64,000 nt of DNA from Alphaproteobacteria bacterium (lineage in GTDB: Bacteria; Pseudomonadota; Alphaproteobacteria; UBA6615), in contig PBWR01000006.1 of the NCBI GenBank assembly GCA_002727315.1, positions 62,001 through 126,000 of the forward strand, in the 5' to 3' direction. Within the stretch, counting starts at the first letter, position 1; every line of letters begins with the position of its first letter. The translations under genes and the position numbers were made by a program. Shown one piece after another: positions 54,404 to 62,991 of this stretch. A model generated the notes under the pieces. The model had not been told where the DNA came from. It saw only the letters and a list, made by a program, of their open reading frames with translations, and searched no databases.

Positions 54404-55222
54404 GTGCGTCCTGCAATCATCAACGTGATGGACAAGGCGGCCCGCCGGGCCGGGCGCGATCTGTCGCGCGACTTCGGTGAGGTCGAACAGCTCCAGGTAT
54501 CAAGCAAGGGAACGGCAGACTTTGTCACGGCCGCCGACACCCGCGCCGAAGAGACGCTGCATTATGAACTGACGCGTGCGCGGCCCGAATTCGGCTTTTT
54601 CGGCGAAGAAGGCGGCACGCGTGAGGAAGGCGACGGCGTCCACCGATGGATCGTGGATCCGCTGGACGGCACCACGAACTTCCTGCACGGATTGCCCCAG
54701 TTCGCCGTCTCGATCGCATTGGAAGAACGCGGACAGATCGTGGCGGGTGTTGTCTACAACCCCCTGACCGACGAGTTGTTCTGGGCCGAGCGCAACAACG
54801 GCGCCTTCCTGAATGACAGGCGGTTGCGCGTCTCGGCGCGCCAGCATCTCTCCGAATGCCTGATCGCGACCGGAATCCCGTTCCTCGGGCATGGCGAACC
54901 GGCCCGCTACGTCGAAACATTGAACGCCGTGATGGGCGAGGTTGCAGGCATCCGCCGGTTCGGCGCGGCGGCACTCGACCTGGCTTATGTGGCCGCAGGG
55001 CGCTTCGACGGATTCTGGGAGTTCGATCTGAACATCTGGGATATCGCGGCCGGTGTCCTGATCGTGCGCGAGGCTGGCGGCTTTGTGAGCGACACGGCCG
55101 GGCGCGACACGGTGCTGCAAACCGGCGAAGTGGTTGCCGGCAACGACCGAATTCACGAAAAGCTGCGCAAATGCGTGCGCGAGGCCGATCCTGGCCCGCA
55201 ATCGGACGCCCAGACAGGTTAA
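54404..55222 (+). CDS. suhB: Inositol monophosphatase family protein (SuhB-like)
   Basis: A 272-residue lithium-sensitive type phosphatase. The metal site appears as FFGEEGG (Glu) and WIVDPLDGTTNFLHGLPQFA (the DPxDGTxNF motif), and the C-terminal site is FWEFDLNIWDIAAGVLIVRE with WD and the AG..xE pattern. In enterobacteria SuhB also joins the rRNA antitermination complex; whether this one does is unknown. The GTG at 54404 starts 52 bases after efp. Confidence 0.92.
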   Translation: MRPAIINVMDKAARRAGRDLSRDFGEVEQLQVSSKGTADFVTAADTRAEETLHYELTRARPEFGFFGEEGGTREEGDGVHRWIVDPLDGTTNFLHGLPQFAVSIALEERGQIVAGVVYNPLTDELFWAERNNGAFLNDRRLRVSARQHLSECLIATGIPFLGHGEPARYVETLNAVMGEVAGIRRFGAAALDLAYVAAGRFDGFWEFDLNIWDIAAGVLIVREAGGFVSDTAGRDTVLQTGEVVAGNDRIHEKLRKCVREADPGPQSDAQTG

Positions 55223-55325
55223 CCATGCGGGTGGCGAAGCGGTTGTCGATTTCGGCACCGTTACGGTATGTTCGCTGCCGCAACGGGTGATATCCACGTT
55301 GCGGGGCAAACAGGGTTGAGGCGAC

Positions 55326-56249
55326 ATGACACGGCAGCGACCGAATTCACGCTTCCAGGCTATTCGCGCAGCGGCGATCGCGTCTGCCGTGGGGCTTTCG
55401 ACGATCCTCGTTTTGCCGATCACGGCAGACGCGCAGCAGCGATATCTCGGCAGCACCAGCAGCGTCGTCATCGATTTGAGCGTGCTCGATGATGTCGCCA
55501 CGCTCGGCGGCGGCCAGGTCGCACCGGGCACCAGCGGCACAGTCACGCTTTTACCGCCAGCCCGACCACCGGTCTCAAGGCTCGAAGGGCCCCTGGCGAA
55601 CCGTTCCATCACCCTGACCCAACCGACATCGCGCCCAGCCCGGGTGGCCGCGGCAACGCCACCACCGGCTTCGGCCCCCACGCCGGCGCCGCAACCCACC
55701 GTGGTCCAGATACCGCCGCCGGCACCCGCCACACCGCCCGCACCGGCTGCAACGCCCCCGGCCGCCGCGCCGGCACCGCCGGCAGCCACTGCGTCCACTC
55801 CGCCCCCGCCGGCGATTCCGGCCGGACCTGAGGTCGCACCGCCGCCGCCACCGGCCGCTCCGGCTGCGTCCGACCGGGCGCCGGCCAGCGCACCACCGCC
55901 GACCCAAACGGCCGCACGAACCGACGCGCCGGCAGACGGGGATGAAACCCGGGTCCTGTTCGAACCCGGATCCGCCAACCTGTCCGATGCGGCCAAGGCC
56001 TCGCTCAACACGCTGGCATCTCAGCTGAAAGCCGACAGCGAAGTCCGGGTTCAGCTTCAGGCCTACGCGGCCGGCACCGACGAATCCGCGCCCGACGCTC
56101 GGCGTCTCTCGCTGTCGCGGGCACTCAAGGTCCGTTCCCATCTGATCGACCAGGGTGTGCGAAGCACCCGCATGGACGTCCGGGCGCTTGGCGTCAAAGC
56201 CGAGGGTGGTCCTTCGGATCGAGTCGACGCGGTTATCTTCCGCAGGTGA
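55326..56249 (+). CDS. Exported OmpA-like protein with proline/alanine-rich arm
   Basis: A 307-residue protein with a signal peptide (AIASAVGLSTILVLPITADA, cut near residue 36), a short N-terminal part, a low-complexity arm of Pro and Ala from about residue 110 to 205, and a C-terminal OmpA-type domain (VLFEPGSANLSDAAKASLN and LSLSRALKVRSHLIDQGVRS). The domain should bind peptidoglycan, though the usual Asp/Arg pair is only partly recognisable (PDARRLSLSRA). No lipobox is seen. It lies 115 bases upstream of the MotA/B-like pair, which suggests a shared envelope function. Confidence 0.82.
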   Translation: MTRQRPNSRFQAIRAAAIASAVGLSTILVLPITADAQQRYLGSTSSVVIDLSVLDDVATLGGGQVAPGTSGTVTLLPPARPPVSRLEGPLANRSITLTQPTSRPARVAAATPPPASAPTPAPQPTVVQIPPPAPATPPAPAATPPAAAPAPPAATASTPPPPAIPAGPEVAPPPPPAAPAASDRAPASAPPPTQTAARTDAPADGDETRVLFEPGSANLSDAAKASLNTLASQLKADSEVRVQLQAYAAGTDESAPDARRLSLSRALKVRSHLIDQGVRSTRMDVRALGVKAEGGPSDRVDAVIFRR

Positions 56250-56364
56250 CGAGACTCGCCGCGTTCGCCCTAAATTCGTCACATAGGTTCGACACCGTCA
56301 CCGCAATCGGCCAATCACCGGTTCGGCACAGGTGGGCCAAACGGGCAAACGGGGCAGAAACTCG

Positions 56365-57507
56365 ATGACCAACCCGCGCATTTATCTCACCCGCATGGCG
56401 ATTTTTCTGGCGCTCGCGGTTGTCATTGCCGGCGTCCTGAGCGGTCCCCTGCTCGAAGCCTTCATGGCCAATCCGGCGATCAACGGAGTCATCGGCGTGG
56501 TCCTCACCTTGGGCCTGCTCTATGTCTTTCGCCAGGTCTGGATGCTCGAGGTCGAAGTACGCTGGATCGAGTCCTACCGCAGCCACCGCCCGGGCATGAC
56601 CGTCGAAGATCCGCCGCACTTGCTGGCGCCCATGGCCGCCATGATCGGCGACCGCCAGGGTCAGCTTCGCCTGAACACCACGTCCATGCGGTCGATTCTC
56701 GACGGGATCAGCGCGCGTCTGGATGAATCGCGCGATATCTCGCGCTACACGATCGGGCTGCTGATCTTCCTCGGGCTGCTCGGCACCTTCTGGGGACTGC
56801 TACAGACTGTCAGCTCCGTCGCCGGAGTGATTGCCGGGCTGCAGGTCGGTGGCGGCGACACATTGCAGGTCTTCAACAATCTGAAATCCGGCCTCGAGGC
56901 GCCCCTGTCGGGGATGGGTACCGCCTTCAGCTCCTCGCTGTTTGGCCTCGCCGGTTCCCTGCTTCTGGGCTTCCTCGAGCTGCAGGCAAGCGCCGCACAG
57001 AACCGGTTCTACAACGATCTGGAGGACTGGCTGAGCACCGCCACCCGCGTCTCGGTCGGCGGCCTGATCGGCGGTGGCGAAGGTGATCATTCCGTCCCGG
57101 CCTACATCCAGGCACTGCTCGAGACGACCGCCGATTCCCTCGACAAGCTGCAACGCACGGTCGCCCAGGCCGAAGCCTCGCGCAGCCAAGGGGACCAGAG
57201 CCTTACGACGCTGGCCGACCGGCTGACGACATTGACCGACCAGATGCGCACCGAACAGGAACTGATGGTGCGGCTGGCCGAAAATCAGGCCGAACTCAAG
57301 CCCGTCCTGCAACGTCTCGCGGAACCGCGTCAGTCGGATGGCTTCGACGACGCCACCCGGGGGCACATCCGCAATATCGACACCTACCTCGCGCGCATGG
57401 TCGAGGATCAGGTGAGCGGACGAAATCAGATCGTCCAGGAACTGCGTTCCGAAATCCGTCTTCTGGCACGCACCATCGCCGCGCTTGCCGAAGACGACGG
57501 ACGCTAG
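56365..57507 (+). CDS. MotA/TolQ/ExbB-like proton channel protein
   Basis: A 380-residue membrane protein. Two helices near residues 9-52 (AIFLALAVVIAGVLSGPLLE and IGVVLTLGLLYVFRQVWMLE) precede a cytoplasmic loop, then helices YTIGLLIFLGLLGTFWGLLQ (about residues 134-153) and AFSSSLFGLAGSLLLGFLEL (about 190-212), which match helices 3 and 4 of MotA/ExbB. A long C-terminal cytoplasmic helical part of 150 residues with coiled-coil character follows. The next gene, 12 bases on, encodes its MotB-like partner. ATG at 56365 is used. It may energise an envelope machine rather than a flagellum. Confidence 0.82.
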   Translation: MTNPRIYLTRMAIFLALAVVIAGVLSGPLLEAFMANPAINGVIGVVLTLGLLYVFRQVWMLEVEVRWIESYRSHRPGMTVEDPPHLLAPMAAMIGDRQGQLRLNTTSMRSILDGISARLDESRDISRYTIGLLIFLGLLGTFWGLLQTVSSVAGVIAGLQVGGGDTLQVFNNLKSGLEAPLSGMGTAFSSSLFGLAGSLLLGFLELQASAAQNRFYNDLEDWLSTATRVSVGGLIGGGEGDHSVPAYIQALLETTADSLDKLQRTVAQAEASRSQGDQSLTTLADRLTTLTDQMRTEQELMVRLAENQAELKPVLQRLAEPRQSDGFDDATRGHIRNIDTYLARMVEDQVSGRNQIVQELRSEIRLLARTIAALAEDDGR

Positions 57508-57519
57508 CGGTCACACGCC

Positions 57520-58830
57520 GTGCCCGGCTCTTCATCGCGACGCCAATCGGCCGTCAATTACTGGCCCGGATTTGTCGATGCGCTCGCGGCCCTGCTGGTC
57601 GTGGTCGTGTTCCTCATCATGGTGTTCGCGCTGGCGCAGTTTTTTCTGTCTGACGCTCTGTCCGGCCGTGACGATGCCCTGAACAAGCTGACCCGACAGG
57701 TCGATGAGCTGGCCCGCATGCTCGACCTGGAGCGTTCGGCAAACACAGAATTGCGGCTGTCCGTGTCGCAATTGTCCGCACAGCTCCAGGGCTCGATTTC
57801 CGAGCGCGACGCGCTGGCCGCCCGCCTGTCGGAAGTCGAGGACGAGCTCGAAATCGAGCGGACCGAACGGGAAGCCGAGCTCGCTGCCCTGCGCGAACAG
57901 GTGACAGCCGACCGTGAGACCATCGAGGTCCAGTTGCGCGATCTCGCCCGGCTCGAGGCCGATATCGCGGCCCTGCGTCAGGTGCGCGAACAACTCGAGG
58001 CCGAAATCGCCGACATCACCGGTGAACTTGGCGAGGTGCGCGACCTGTCGAAGGAGCTCGAGGCACGGCTGGCCGACGAGCAGGAACGCACGGCCCTGGC
58101 GCAAAAGGAAATCGCGGAGCGGGATATCCGGCTGGCCGAACTGCTGCAACGGGCGGAAACGGCCGAGACCTCATTCAGCGAAGAACGCGAATTGTCGGAA
58201 CAGGCACAAGCGCAGGTCTCGCTCTTGAACCAGCAGCTGGCAGCGCTGCGCCGCCAGATCGCGGCCCTGAACGAGGCCCTGGAAGCCTCGGAGGCGGAAA
58301 ACGAGGCGCAGGACGTCCAGATCGTCAATCTGGGCAAGCGGCTCAACGAGGCGCTGGCCTCCAAGGTCCAGGAGCTGGCGCGCTACAGGTCCGAGTTCTT
58401 CGGGCGGTTGCGCGAGGTGCTCGGCGAGCGCGGGGACATCCGGATCGTCGGTGACCGTTTCGTGTTCCAGTCCGAAGTGCTGTTCGCTTCCGGCGAAGCC
58501 GTCCTCAACCCGCTGGGCGAGGAGCAACTGGCTCAGCTCGCTGAAACACTCGGCCAGATCGCGGAACAGATTCCACCCGATATCGACTGGATCCTTCGGA
58601 TCGACGGCCACACCGACGAGCGCCCGATCAGCACGGCCCAGTTTCCGTCGAACTGGGAACTGTCATCGGCCCGCGCCATCTCGGTCGTGAAATTCCTGAT
58701 CCGCAGCGGTATCCCGGCAGAGAACCTTGTCGCCGCCGGGTTCGGACAGTTCCAGCCGATCGATGCCGGCCGCGACGAGATCGCATACCGGCGCAACAGG
58801 CGGATCGAGTTCAAGCTCGACCAGCGCTGA
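57520..58830 (+). CDS. MotB/OmpA-like peptidoglycan-binding protein with long coiled coil
   Basis: A 436-residue protein. Near the N-terminus, NYWPGFVDALAALLVVVVFL is a single transmembrane helix with Asp20 in the position of the proton-binding Asp of MotB (and ExbD/TolR). A coiled coil of about 230 residues (residues 55-290, many Leu/Glu/Arg heptads) follows, and the C-terminal 130 residues are an OmpA domain with LRIDGHTDERPISTAQFPSN and WELSSARAISVVKFLIRSG. The GTG at 57520 is the start. The coiled coil is far longer than in flagellar MotB, so the peptidoglycan domain would be held well away from the membrane. Confidence 0.84.
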   Translation: MPGSSSRRQSAVNYWPGFVDALAALLVVVVFLIMVFALAQFFLSDALSGRDDALNKLTRQVDELARMLDLERSANTELRLSVSQLSAQLQGSISERDALAARLSEVEDELEIERTEREAELAALREQVTADRETIEVQLRDLARLEADIAALRQVREQLEAEIADITGELGEVRDLSKELEARLADEQERTALAQKEIAERDIRLAELLQRAETAETSFSEERELSEQAQAQVSLLNQQLAALRRQIAALNEALEASEAENEAQDVQIVNLGKRLNEALASKVQELARYRSEFFGRLREVLGERGDIRIVGDRFVFQSEVLFASGEAVLNPLGEEQLAQLAETLGQIAEQIPPDIDWILRIDGHTDERPISTAQFPSNWELSSARAISVVKFLIRSGIPAENLVAAGFGQFQPIDAGRDEIAYRRNRRIEFKLDQR

Positions 58831-58834
58831 GAAC

Positions 58835-60610
58835 TTACTGGGCAGTGGCGCTCGCGCCGTCGAGATCGAACTGAAGTTCGGCCAAGCGCGCGTAAAGACC
58901 GCCCTTGTGGATCAGTTCCTGATGCGTCCCTTCGGCGACAATGCGCCCTTCATCAAGCACCACAATCCGATCGGCTGCCGTGACCGTGGCCAGACGGTGG
59001 GCAATCACCAGCGTCGTCCGGTCTTGCATCAGGCCCGTCAGCGCGGTCTGGACCGCGCGTTCGGATTCCGCATCCAGCGCGCTCGTCGCCTCATCGAGAA
59101 GCAGCAACTCGGGATCTCGCAGGATTGCGCGTGCGATCGCGATCCGCTGGCGCTGGCCGCCGGACAGGCGCACACCCTTTTCGCCCAGGAACGTGTCGAA
59201 CCCGTCGGGCAGGGCGTCGATAAATGACGATGCCGAGGCGGCATCCGCGGCGGCCCGGACATCCTCGTCGCTCGCCCCGGGACGCCCATAGCGGATATTT
59301 TCCCAGGCATCGGCCGAGAATATCACCGGTTCCTGGGGGACCAGACCGACATGATGGCGCAATTCCGCCGGATCGAGGTCACGCAAATCGGTCCCGTCTA
59401 AGCTCAGACGGCCGGCGTCCGGGTCATAGAAGCGCAGCAGGAGCTGAAACACCGTGGTCTTACCCGCGCCCGACGGCCCCACCAGGGCGACCGTCTCCCC
59501 TGGTGCGACATCCAGGCTGAATTCCGTCAGTGCCGCGTCATCGGGACGCGAGGGGTATCGGAATGTCACGCCCTCAACCGATACGCGCGCCTCGGCGCGC
59601 TTCGGCAGGGATCTCGGCCGGTCCGGCGGCACGATCTTCGGCTCGATATCCATCAGCTCGAACAAGCGCTCAGTGGCGCCTGCCGCGCGCTGCAGTTCGC
59701 CGATCACCTCTGAAATCGCACCCACCGAACTCGCGACGATCACCGCATAGAAAACAAAGGCAGACAGATCGCCGGCGCTCAGGCGGCCGGAGATGACATC
59801 ACGGCCGCCGATCCAGAGGATCACACCGATCGCCCCGAAGATCAGAAGGATGACGATGGCGGTCAGCAGTGCCCGGGCGCGGATGCGCCGGACGGATGTT
59901 GCGAAGGTTTCTTCTACCCGATCGGAGAATCGCGCACGGTCCAGTGTCTCGTGCCCGAACGCCTGCACCGTGCGGATGTTGGCGATGGATTCATCGACAT
60001 AGGCGCTCACATCGGCCAGCCGGTCCAGGCTCTCACGGCTGAGGCGCCGCACCTGGCGCCCGAAAACCAGTATCGGCACAAGGATCAGCGGCACGACGAG
60101 CATCACCAGCAGGGTGAGCCGCGGGCTGGTGATCGCCAGCATCGCCATGCCGCCAAGAACCAGCAAGACATTGCGCAATGCCATCGATGCCGACGTGCCG
60201 ACCACCGCCTGGATTAGCGTCGTGTCTGCGGTCAGCCGGGACATAACCTCGCCGATCCGCATCGTCTCGTAGAAGGCCGGGTCGAGCCGCAGCGTGTGCT
60301 GGAAGACGGCCTTGCGCAAATCCGCCATCACGCGTTCGCCGATCCACGACACCAGGTAGAACCGGGAATAGGTCGCGCCGGCCAAGACCACGACGATCAC
60401 CAGCAGCGCGACCAGCGCGTTGTCGAGCAGCGCGATATTGCCGGCCGCAAATCCGTCATCGACCAGGCGCCGCAACCCCTGCCCGATCACCAGCACGGTG
60501 CCGGCCGCGACCGTCAACGCCAAGCCCGCACCCGCGATCGCGAGGCGATAGGGGCGCAAAAACCCGCCGAGCCGCCGCAGTTCCCGGAGACTCCGCTTTG
60601 GCGGCTGCAT
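58835..60610 (-). CDS. ABC transporter, fused permease and ATPase (MsbA-like)
   Basis: A 591-residue half transporter. Six helices occupy residues 25-310, and the ATPase follows: Walker A VALVGPSGAGKTTVFQLLLR, Q-loop VGLVPQEPVIFS, signature VRLSGGQRQRIAIARAIL and Walker B ELLLLDEATSALDAESERAV. The sequence is closest to lipid A/phospholipid flippases of the MsbA class and to multidrug exporters of the same type; the substrate cannot be decided. The ATG at 60610 has GGAGGA seven bases upstream and is preferred to ATGs at 60655 and 60703. It diverges from rpmE. Confidence 0.9.
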   Translation of the reverse strand: MQPPKRSLRELRRLGGFLRPYRLAIAGAGLALTVAAGTVLVIGQGLRRLVDDGFAAGNIALLDNALVALLVIVVVLAGATYSRFYLVSWIGERVMADLRKAVFQHTLRLDPAFYETMRIGEVMSRLTADTTLIQAVVGTSASMALRNVLLVLGGMAMLAITSPRLTLLVMLVVPLILVPILVFGRQVRRLSRESLDRLADVSAYVDESIANIRTVQAFGHETLDRARFSDRVEETFATSVRRIRARALLTAIVILLIFGAIGVILWIGGRDVISGRLSAGDLSAFVFYAVIVASSVGAISEVIGELQRAAGATERLFELMDIEPKIVPPDRPRSLPKRAEARVSVEGVTFRYPSRPDDAALTEFSLDVAPGETVALVGPSGAGKTTVFQLLLRFYDPDAGRLSLDGTDLRDLDPAELRHHVGLVPQEPVIFSADAWENIRYGRPGASDEDVRAAADAASASSFIDALPDGFDTFLGEKGVRLSGGQRQRIAIARAILRDPELLLLDEATSALDAESERAVQTALTGLMQDRTTLVIAHRLATVTAADRIVVLDEGRIVAEGTHQELIHKGGLYARLAELQFDLDGASATAQ

Positions 60611-60791
60611 ATCGGATTCCTCCGTTGCCGCCGTGCTTCTGGGTTGCATCGCCATATCGGAACACGGTTTAGCAGGCTCGGAACGGCGCGCCAACAAACG
60701 CATTCGTGGGTTTCGAACGGGCCGTTCTCAACCCTTGCGATTGGGCGCGTGCGGGTCTATAACCCACGCCTTCTGAGCCGGAGAGAATGTG

Positions 60792-61013
60792 ATGAAGAAA
60801 GATATTCATCCCGATTACCATGAGATTACGGTACTGATGACCGACGGAACCGAGTTCAAGACCCGCTCGACCTATGGCGAGCCGGGCGATACTCTGCGCC
60901 TTGACATCGACCCGAAGACCCATCCGGCCTGGACCGGCCAGCATCGCCTGGTGGATACCGGCGGCCAGGTGGCCAAGTTCAACAAGCGCTACGAGGGTAT
61001 GGGCATCGGCTGA
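60792..61013 (+). CDS. rpmE: 50S ribosomal protein L31
   Basis: A 73-residue ribosomal protein starting [20 protein letters not shown] and continuing [19 protein letters not shown] and [12 protein letters not shown]. The four zinc-binding cysteines of E. coli L31 are absent, so this is a C-minus form, common in alphaproteobacteria, that needs no zinc. The ATG at 60792 has GGAGAG six bases upstream; the preceding GTG is less likely. A terminator follows. Confidence 0.96.
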   Translation: MKKDIHPDYHEITVLMTDGTEFKTRSTYGEPGDTLRLDIDPKTHPAWTGQHRLVDTGGQVAKFNKRYEGMGIG

Positions 61014-61036
61014 TCGGACCCAAATCCTGCGTTTCC

Positions 61037-61069
61037 GAGGCGTCGCAGGTTGCGGCGTCTTTTTTTATT
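61037..61069 (+). terminator. Rho-independent terminator after rpmE
   Basis: GGCGTCGCA and TGCGGCGTC (61040-61059) form a stem with one G.T pair around GGT, directly followed by a run of seven T. It ends the rpmE transcript 25 bases past the stop codon. Confidence 0.85.
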
Positions 61070-61097
61070 CGAGGCCCGGCGACCGGGCCCTACGGGT

Positions 61098-61125
61098 CTT
61101 GAAATCGGTCTCGCCAAACCCATAT
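61098..61125 (+). promoter_or_regulatory. RpoH (sigma-32) heat-shock promoter of hsp20
   Basis: CTTGAAA (61098-61104) and CCCATAT (61119-61125) are separated by 14 bases. This matches the sigma-32 consensus CTTGAAA-N13-15-CCCATnT almost perfectly. The transcription start would be near 61132, leaving a leader of about 110 bases before hsp20. Confidence 0.85.
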
Positions 61126-61131
61126 CGAAAG

Positions 61132-61242
61132 CATCGCGGGGAACGCCAAGTTCGGGTTCCAGACCGCGGAAACCCGGCAAATCCCGGCCAAAATGGCGGG
61201 AACAGCCGATGTCACAGTTGCTCTTGAAGGAGGACAAGTGAA
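61132..61242 (+). promoter_or_regulatory. ROSE-type RNA thermometer in the hsp20 leader
   Basis: The leader folds into hairpins CGGGTTCC/GGAAACCCG (61153-61176) and CCC-GCCA/TGGC-GGG (61183-61200), and ends in a ROSE-type hairpin. There TTGCT (61218-61222, G bulged) can pair with AGGA (61231-61234) of the Shine-Dalgarno AAGGAGGA, with CTCTT/AGGAG extending the pairing. In ROSE elements this structure hides the ribosome site at normal temperature and opens on heating. Reading is by eye, without energy calculation. Confidence 0.75.
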
Positions 61243-61707
61243 ATGCGTACCTACAATCTCGATTTGACCCCGTTGTTCCGCTCCACGGTCGGTTTCGACC
61301 GCATGGGACGGCTTCTGGACTCCGCCCTCAACAGCGAGGCGCCGTCCTATCCCCCCTACAACATCGAAAAGCTTGCCGACAACGCATACCGCGTGACCAT
61401 GGCGGTTGCCGGCTTCCGGTCAAAGGACATCGATATTACCCAGGACAACAACACCCTGATCGTGACGGGCGGCCAGGAGAAGGACGGCCCCGAGGCCCGG
61501 TATCTCCACCGCGGCATTGCGACACGCGCATTCGAGCACCGGTTCGATCTGGCCGAGCATGTGAACGTGGCCAAGGCCGATCTTGAGAATGGCCTGCTGG
61601 TCATCGATCTTAAGCGCGAGGTCCCCGAGGAACTGAAGCCGCGTAAGATCGCCATCGCGGCCGGTGCGGACTCCGCGACCATCGAACATGACAAGGAAGC
61701 GGCCTGA
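61243..61707 (+). CDS. Small heat-shock protein, Hsp20/alpha-crystallin family
   Basis: A 154-residue holdase chaperone of the IbpA type. The N-terminus MRTYNLDLTPLFRSTVGFDR and the alpha-crystallin domain (YNIEKLADNAYRVTMAVAGF, LIVTGGQEKDG, YLHRGIATRAFEHRFDLAEH, VNVAKADLENGLLVIDLKRE) match class A small Hsps. A short C-terminal tail with KPRKIAI carries the IxI-like contact. Control is by an RpoH promoter and a ROSE-like leader, both in front of the gene. AAGGAGGA lies eight bases before the ATG. Confidence 0.95.
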   Translation: MRTYNLDLTPLFRSTVGFDRMGRLLDSALNSEAPSYPPYNIEKLADNAYRVTMAVAGFRSKDIDITQDNNTLIVTGGQEKDGPEARYLHRGIATRAFEHRFDLAEHVNVAKADLENGLLVIDLKREVPEELKPRKIAIAAGADSATIEHDKEAA

Positions 61708-61735
61708 CCGGCCAGCCTCAACTTCCAAAGCCGAC

Positions 61736-61763
61736 AAAGGCCCGCCGGAAACGGCGGGCCTTT
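61736..61763 (+). terminator. Rho-independent terminator after hsp20
   Basis: AAAGGCCCGCCG and CGGCGGGCCTTT form a 12-pair stem with the stable loop GAAA (61736-61763), followed by CGCTTT. It lies about 30 bases after the stop. Confidence 0.88.
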
Positions 61764-61845
61764 CGCTTTGATTCGCGTGTATATATCGTCGGCTCTGGTT
61801 CGAACGATAGCGTGACCCGCACACGCGACTTTTTTGGGGGGGTCC

Positions 61846-62991
61846 ATGAAACGCAGCACCGACCGCATCCTGACGACCCATGTGGGCAGCCTGCCGCGAC
61901 CGCAGGACCTGGAAGACCTTCTCTACAAGGTCGAGTTCGGGGAAGACTATGACGCGGCCGAGTTCGACAAGGTCGTGACCCGTGCTGTCGCCGACATCGT
62001 GGCCGCCCAGCGCAAATGGGGCCTCGACATCATCAACGACGGCGAAATGAGCAAGACCGGCTATGCCACCTACATCCAGCAGCGCCTGGACGGATTTTCC
62101 GGCGACAGCCCGTCGGTACGTTTCGACGACCTGTCGGGCTTTCCGGGCTATCGAAAGATGCTGGCCCGCATGGCCGACACGCGGCGCCTCAACCGGCCCT
62201 GCTGTACCGGAGAGGTGGTGATCCGCGACCGCGAACCCATGCGCAAAGACCTTGAGAACCTTGCCGCCGCCAGCAAGGATAGCGACGCGACGGAGTTCTT
62301 CATGAACGCCGCCTCGCCCGGCGTCATCACCGTGTTCCAGTACAATGAGTACTACCCAAACGACGATGCCTATCTGGAAGCGCTGTCGAACGTGATGCGC
62401 GAGGAATACGAGGCCATCGCGAATGCCGGTTACATCCTGCAGATCGACTGCCCGGACCTGGCCATGGGCCGGCACACGGAATATCGCGAGCTCTCTGATG
62501 CCGATTTCCTGAAACATGCCGAGATGCAGATCGAGGCAATGAACGCCGCGCTGGAGAACGTGCCTCCCGACCGTGCGCGCATGCACATCTGCTGGGGCAA
62601 CTATGAGGGCCCGCACCATCTCGACATTCCGTTCGAGGCGATCTTCGACGTGGTCATGAAGGCCAAGCCCGAGGGGCTGCTGGTGGAATCCTCGAACCCG
62701 CGCCACGCCCACGAATGGCGCGTGTTCGAGGCCAAGCAGCTGCCCGATGATAAGGTCATCATGCCCGGTGTCATCGACAGCGTGACCAACTATATCGAGC
62801 ACCCCGGCGTGGTCGCCGACCGCATTTGCAACTATGCCAATGTCGTCGGCCGGGAACGGGTGATCGCCGGTGCGGATTGCGGTTTCGCCACCTTCGCCGG
62901 AATCGGCAAGGTGGACCCGGACATCGCGATCGAGAAGTTCAAGTCGCTGGTGGCCGGCGCCGAGATCGCGTCCGACCGGCTCTGGGGCTAG
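61846..62991 (+). CDS. Cobalamin-independent methionine synthase C-terminal domain-like protein
   Basis: A 381-residue TIM-barrel protein of the MetE C-terminal type, without the MetE N-terminal domain. TTHVGSLPRPQDLEDLLYKV and GLDIINDGEMSKTGYATYIQ open the barrel; possible zinc ligands are the Cys/His in RMHICWGNYEGPHH and the Cys in GADCGFATF. Such stand-alone proteins include 5-methyl-THF:corrinoid or epoxyalkane-type methyltransferases and uncharacterised ones. ATG at 61846 has GGGGGG three to nine bases upstream. The stop overlaps that of the converging thioesterase gene in CTAG. Confidence 0.87.
   Translation: MKRSTDRILTTHVGSLPRPQDLEDLLYKVEFGEDYDAAEFDKVVTRAVADIVAAQRKWGLDIINDGEMSKTGYATYIQQRLDGFSGDSPSVRFDDLSGFPGYRKMLARMADTRRLNRPCCTGEVVIRDREPMRKDLENLAAASKDSDATEFFMNAASPGVITVFQYNEYYPNDDAYLEALSNVMREEYEAIANAGYILQIDCPDLAMGRHTEYRELSDADFLKHAEMQIEAMNAALENVPPDRARMHICWGNYEGPHHLDIPFEAIFDVVMKAKPEGLLVESSNPRHAHEWRVFEAKQLPDDKVIMPGVIDSVTNYIEHPGVVADRICNYANVVGRERVIAGADCGFATFAGIGKVDPDIAIEKFKSLVAGAEIASDRLWG

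Noticed and set aside
55660-55920. Minisatellite or repeat region
   Set aside because: It is the Pro/Ala-rich arm of the OmpA-like protein, again codon-driven and without an exact unit.
55326-58830. Zorya-type phage defence (ZorA/ZorB)
   Set aside because: The MotA/MotB-like pair resembles ZorAB in layout, but no ZorC, ZorD or ZorE nuclease/helicase follows; suhB and efp before it and an ABC exporter after it are housekeeping genes.
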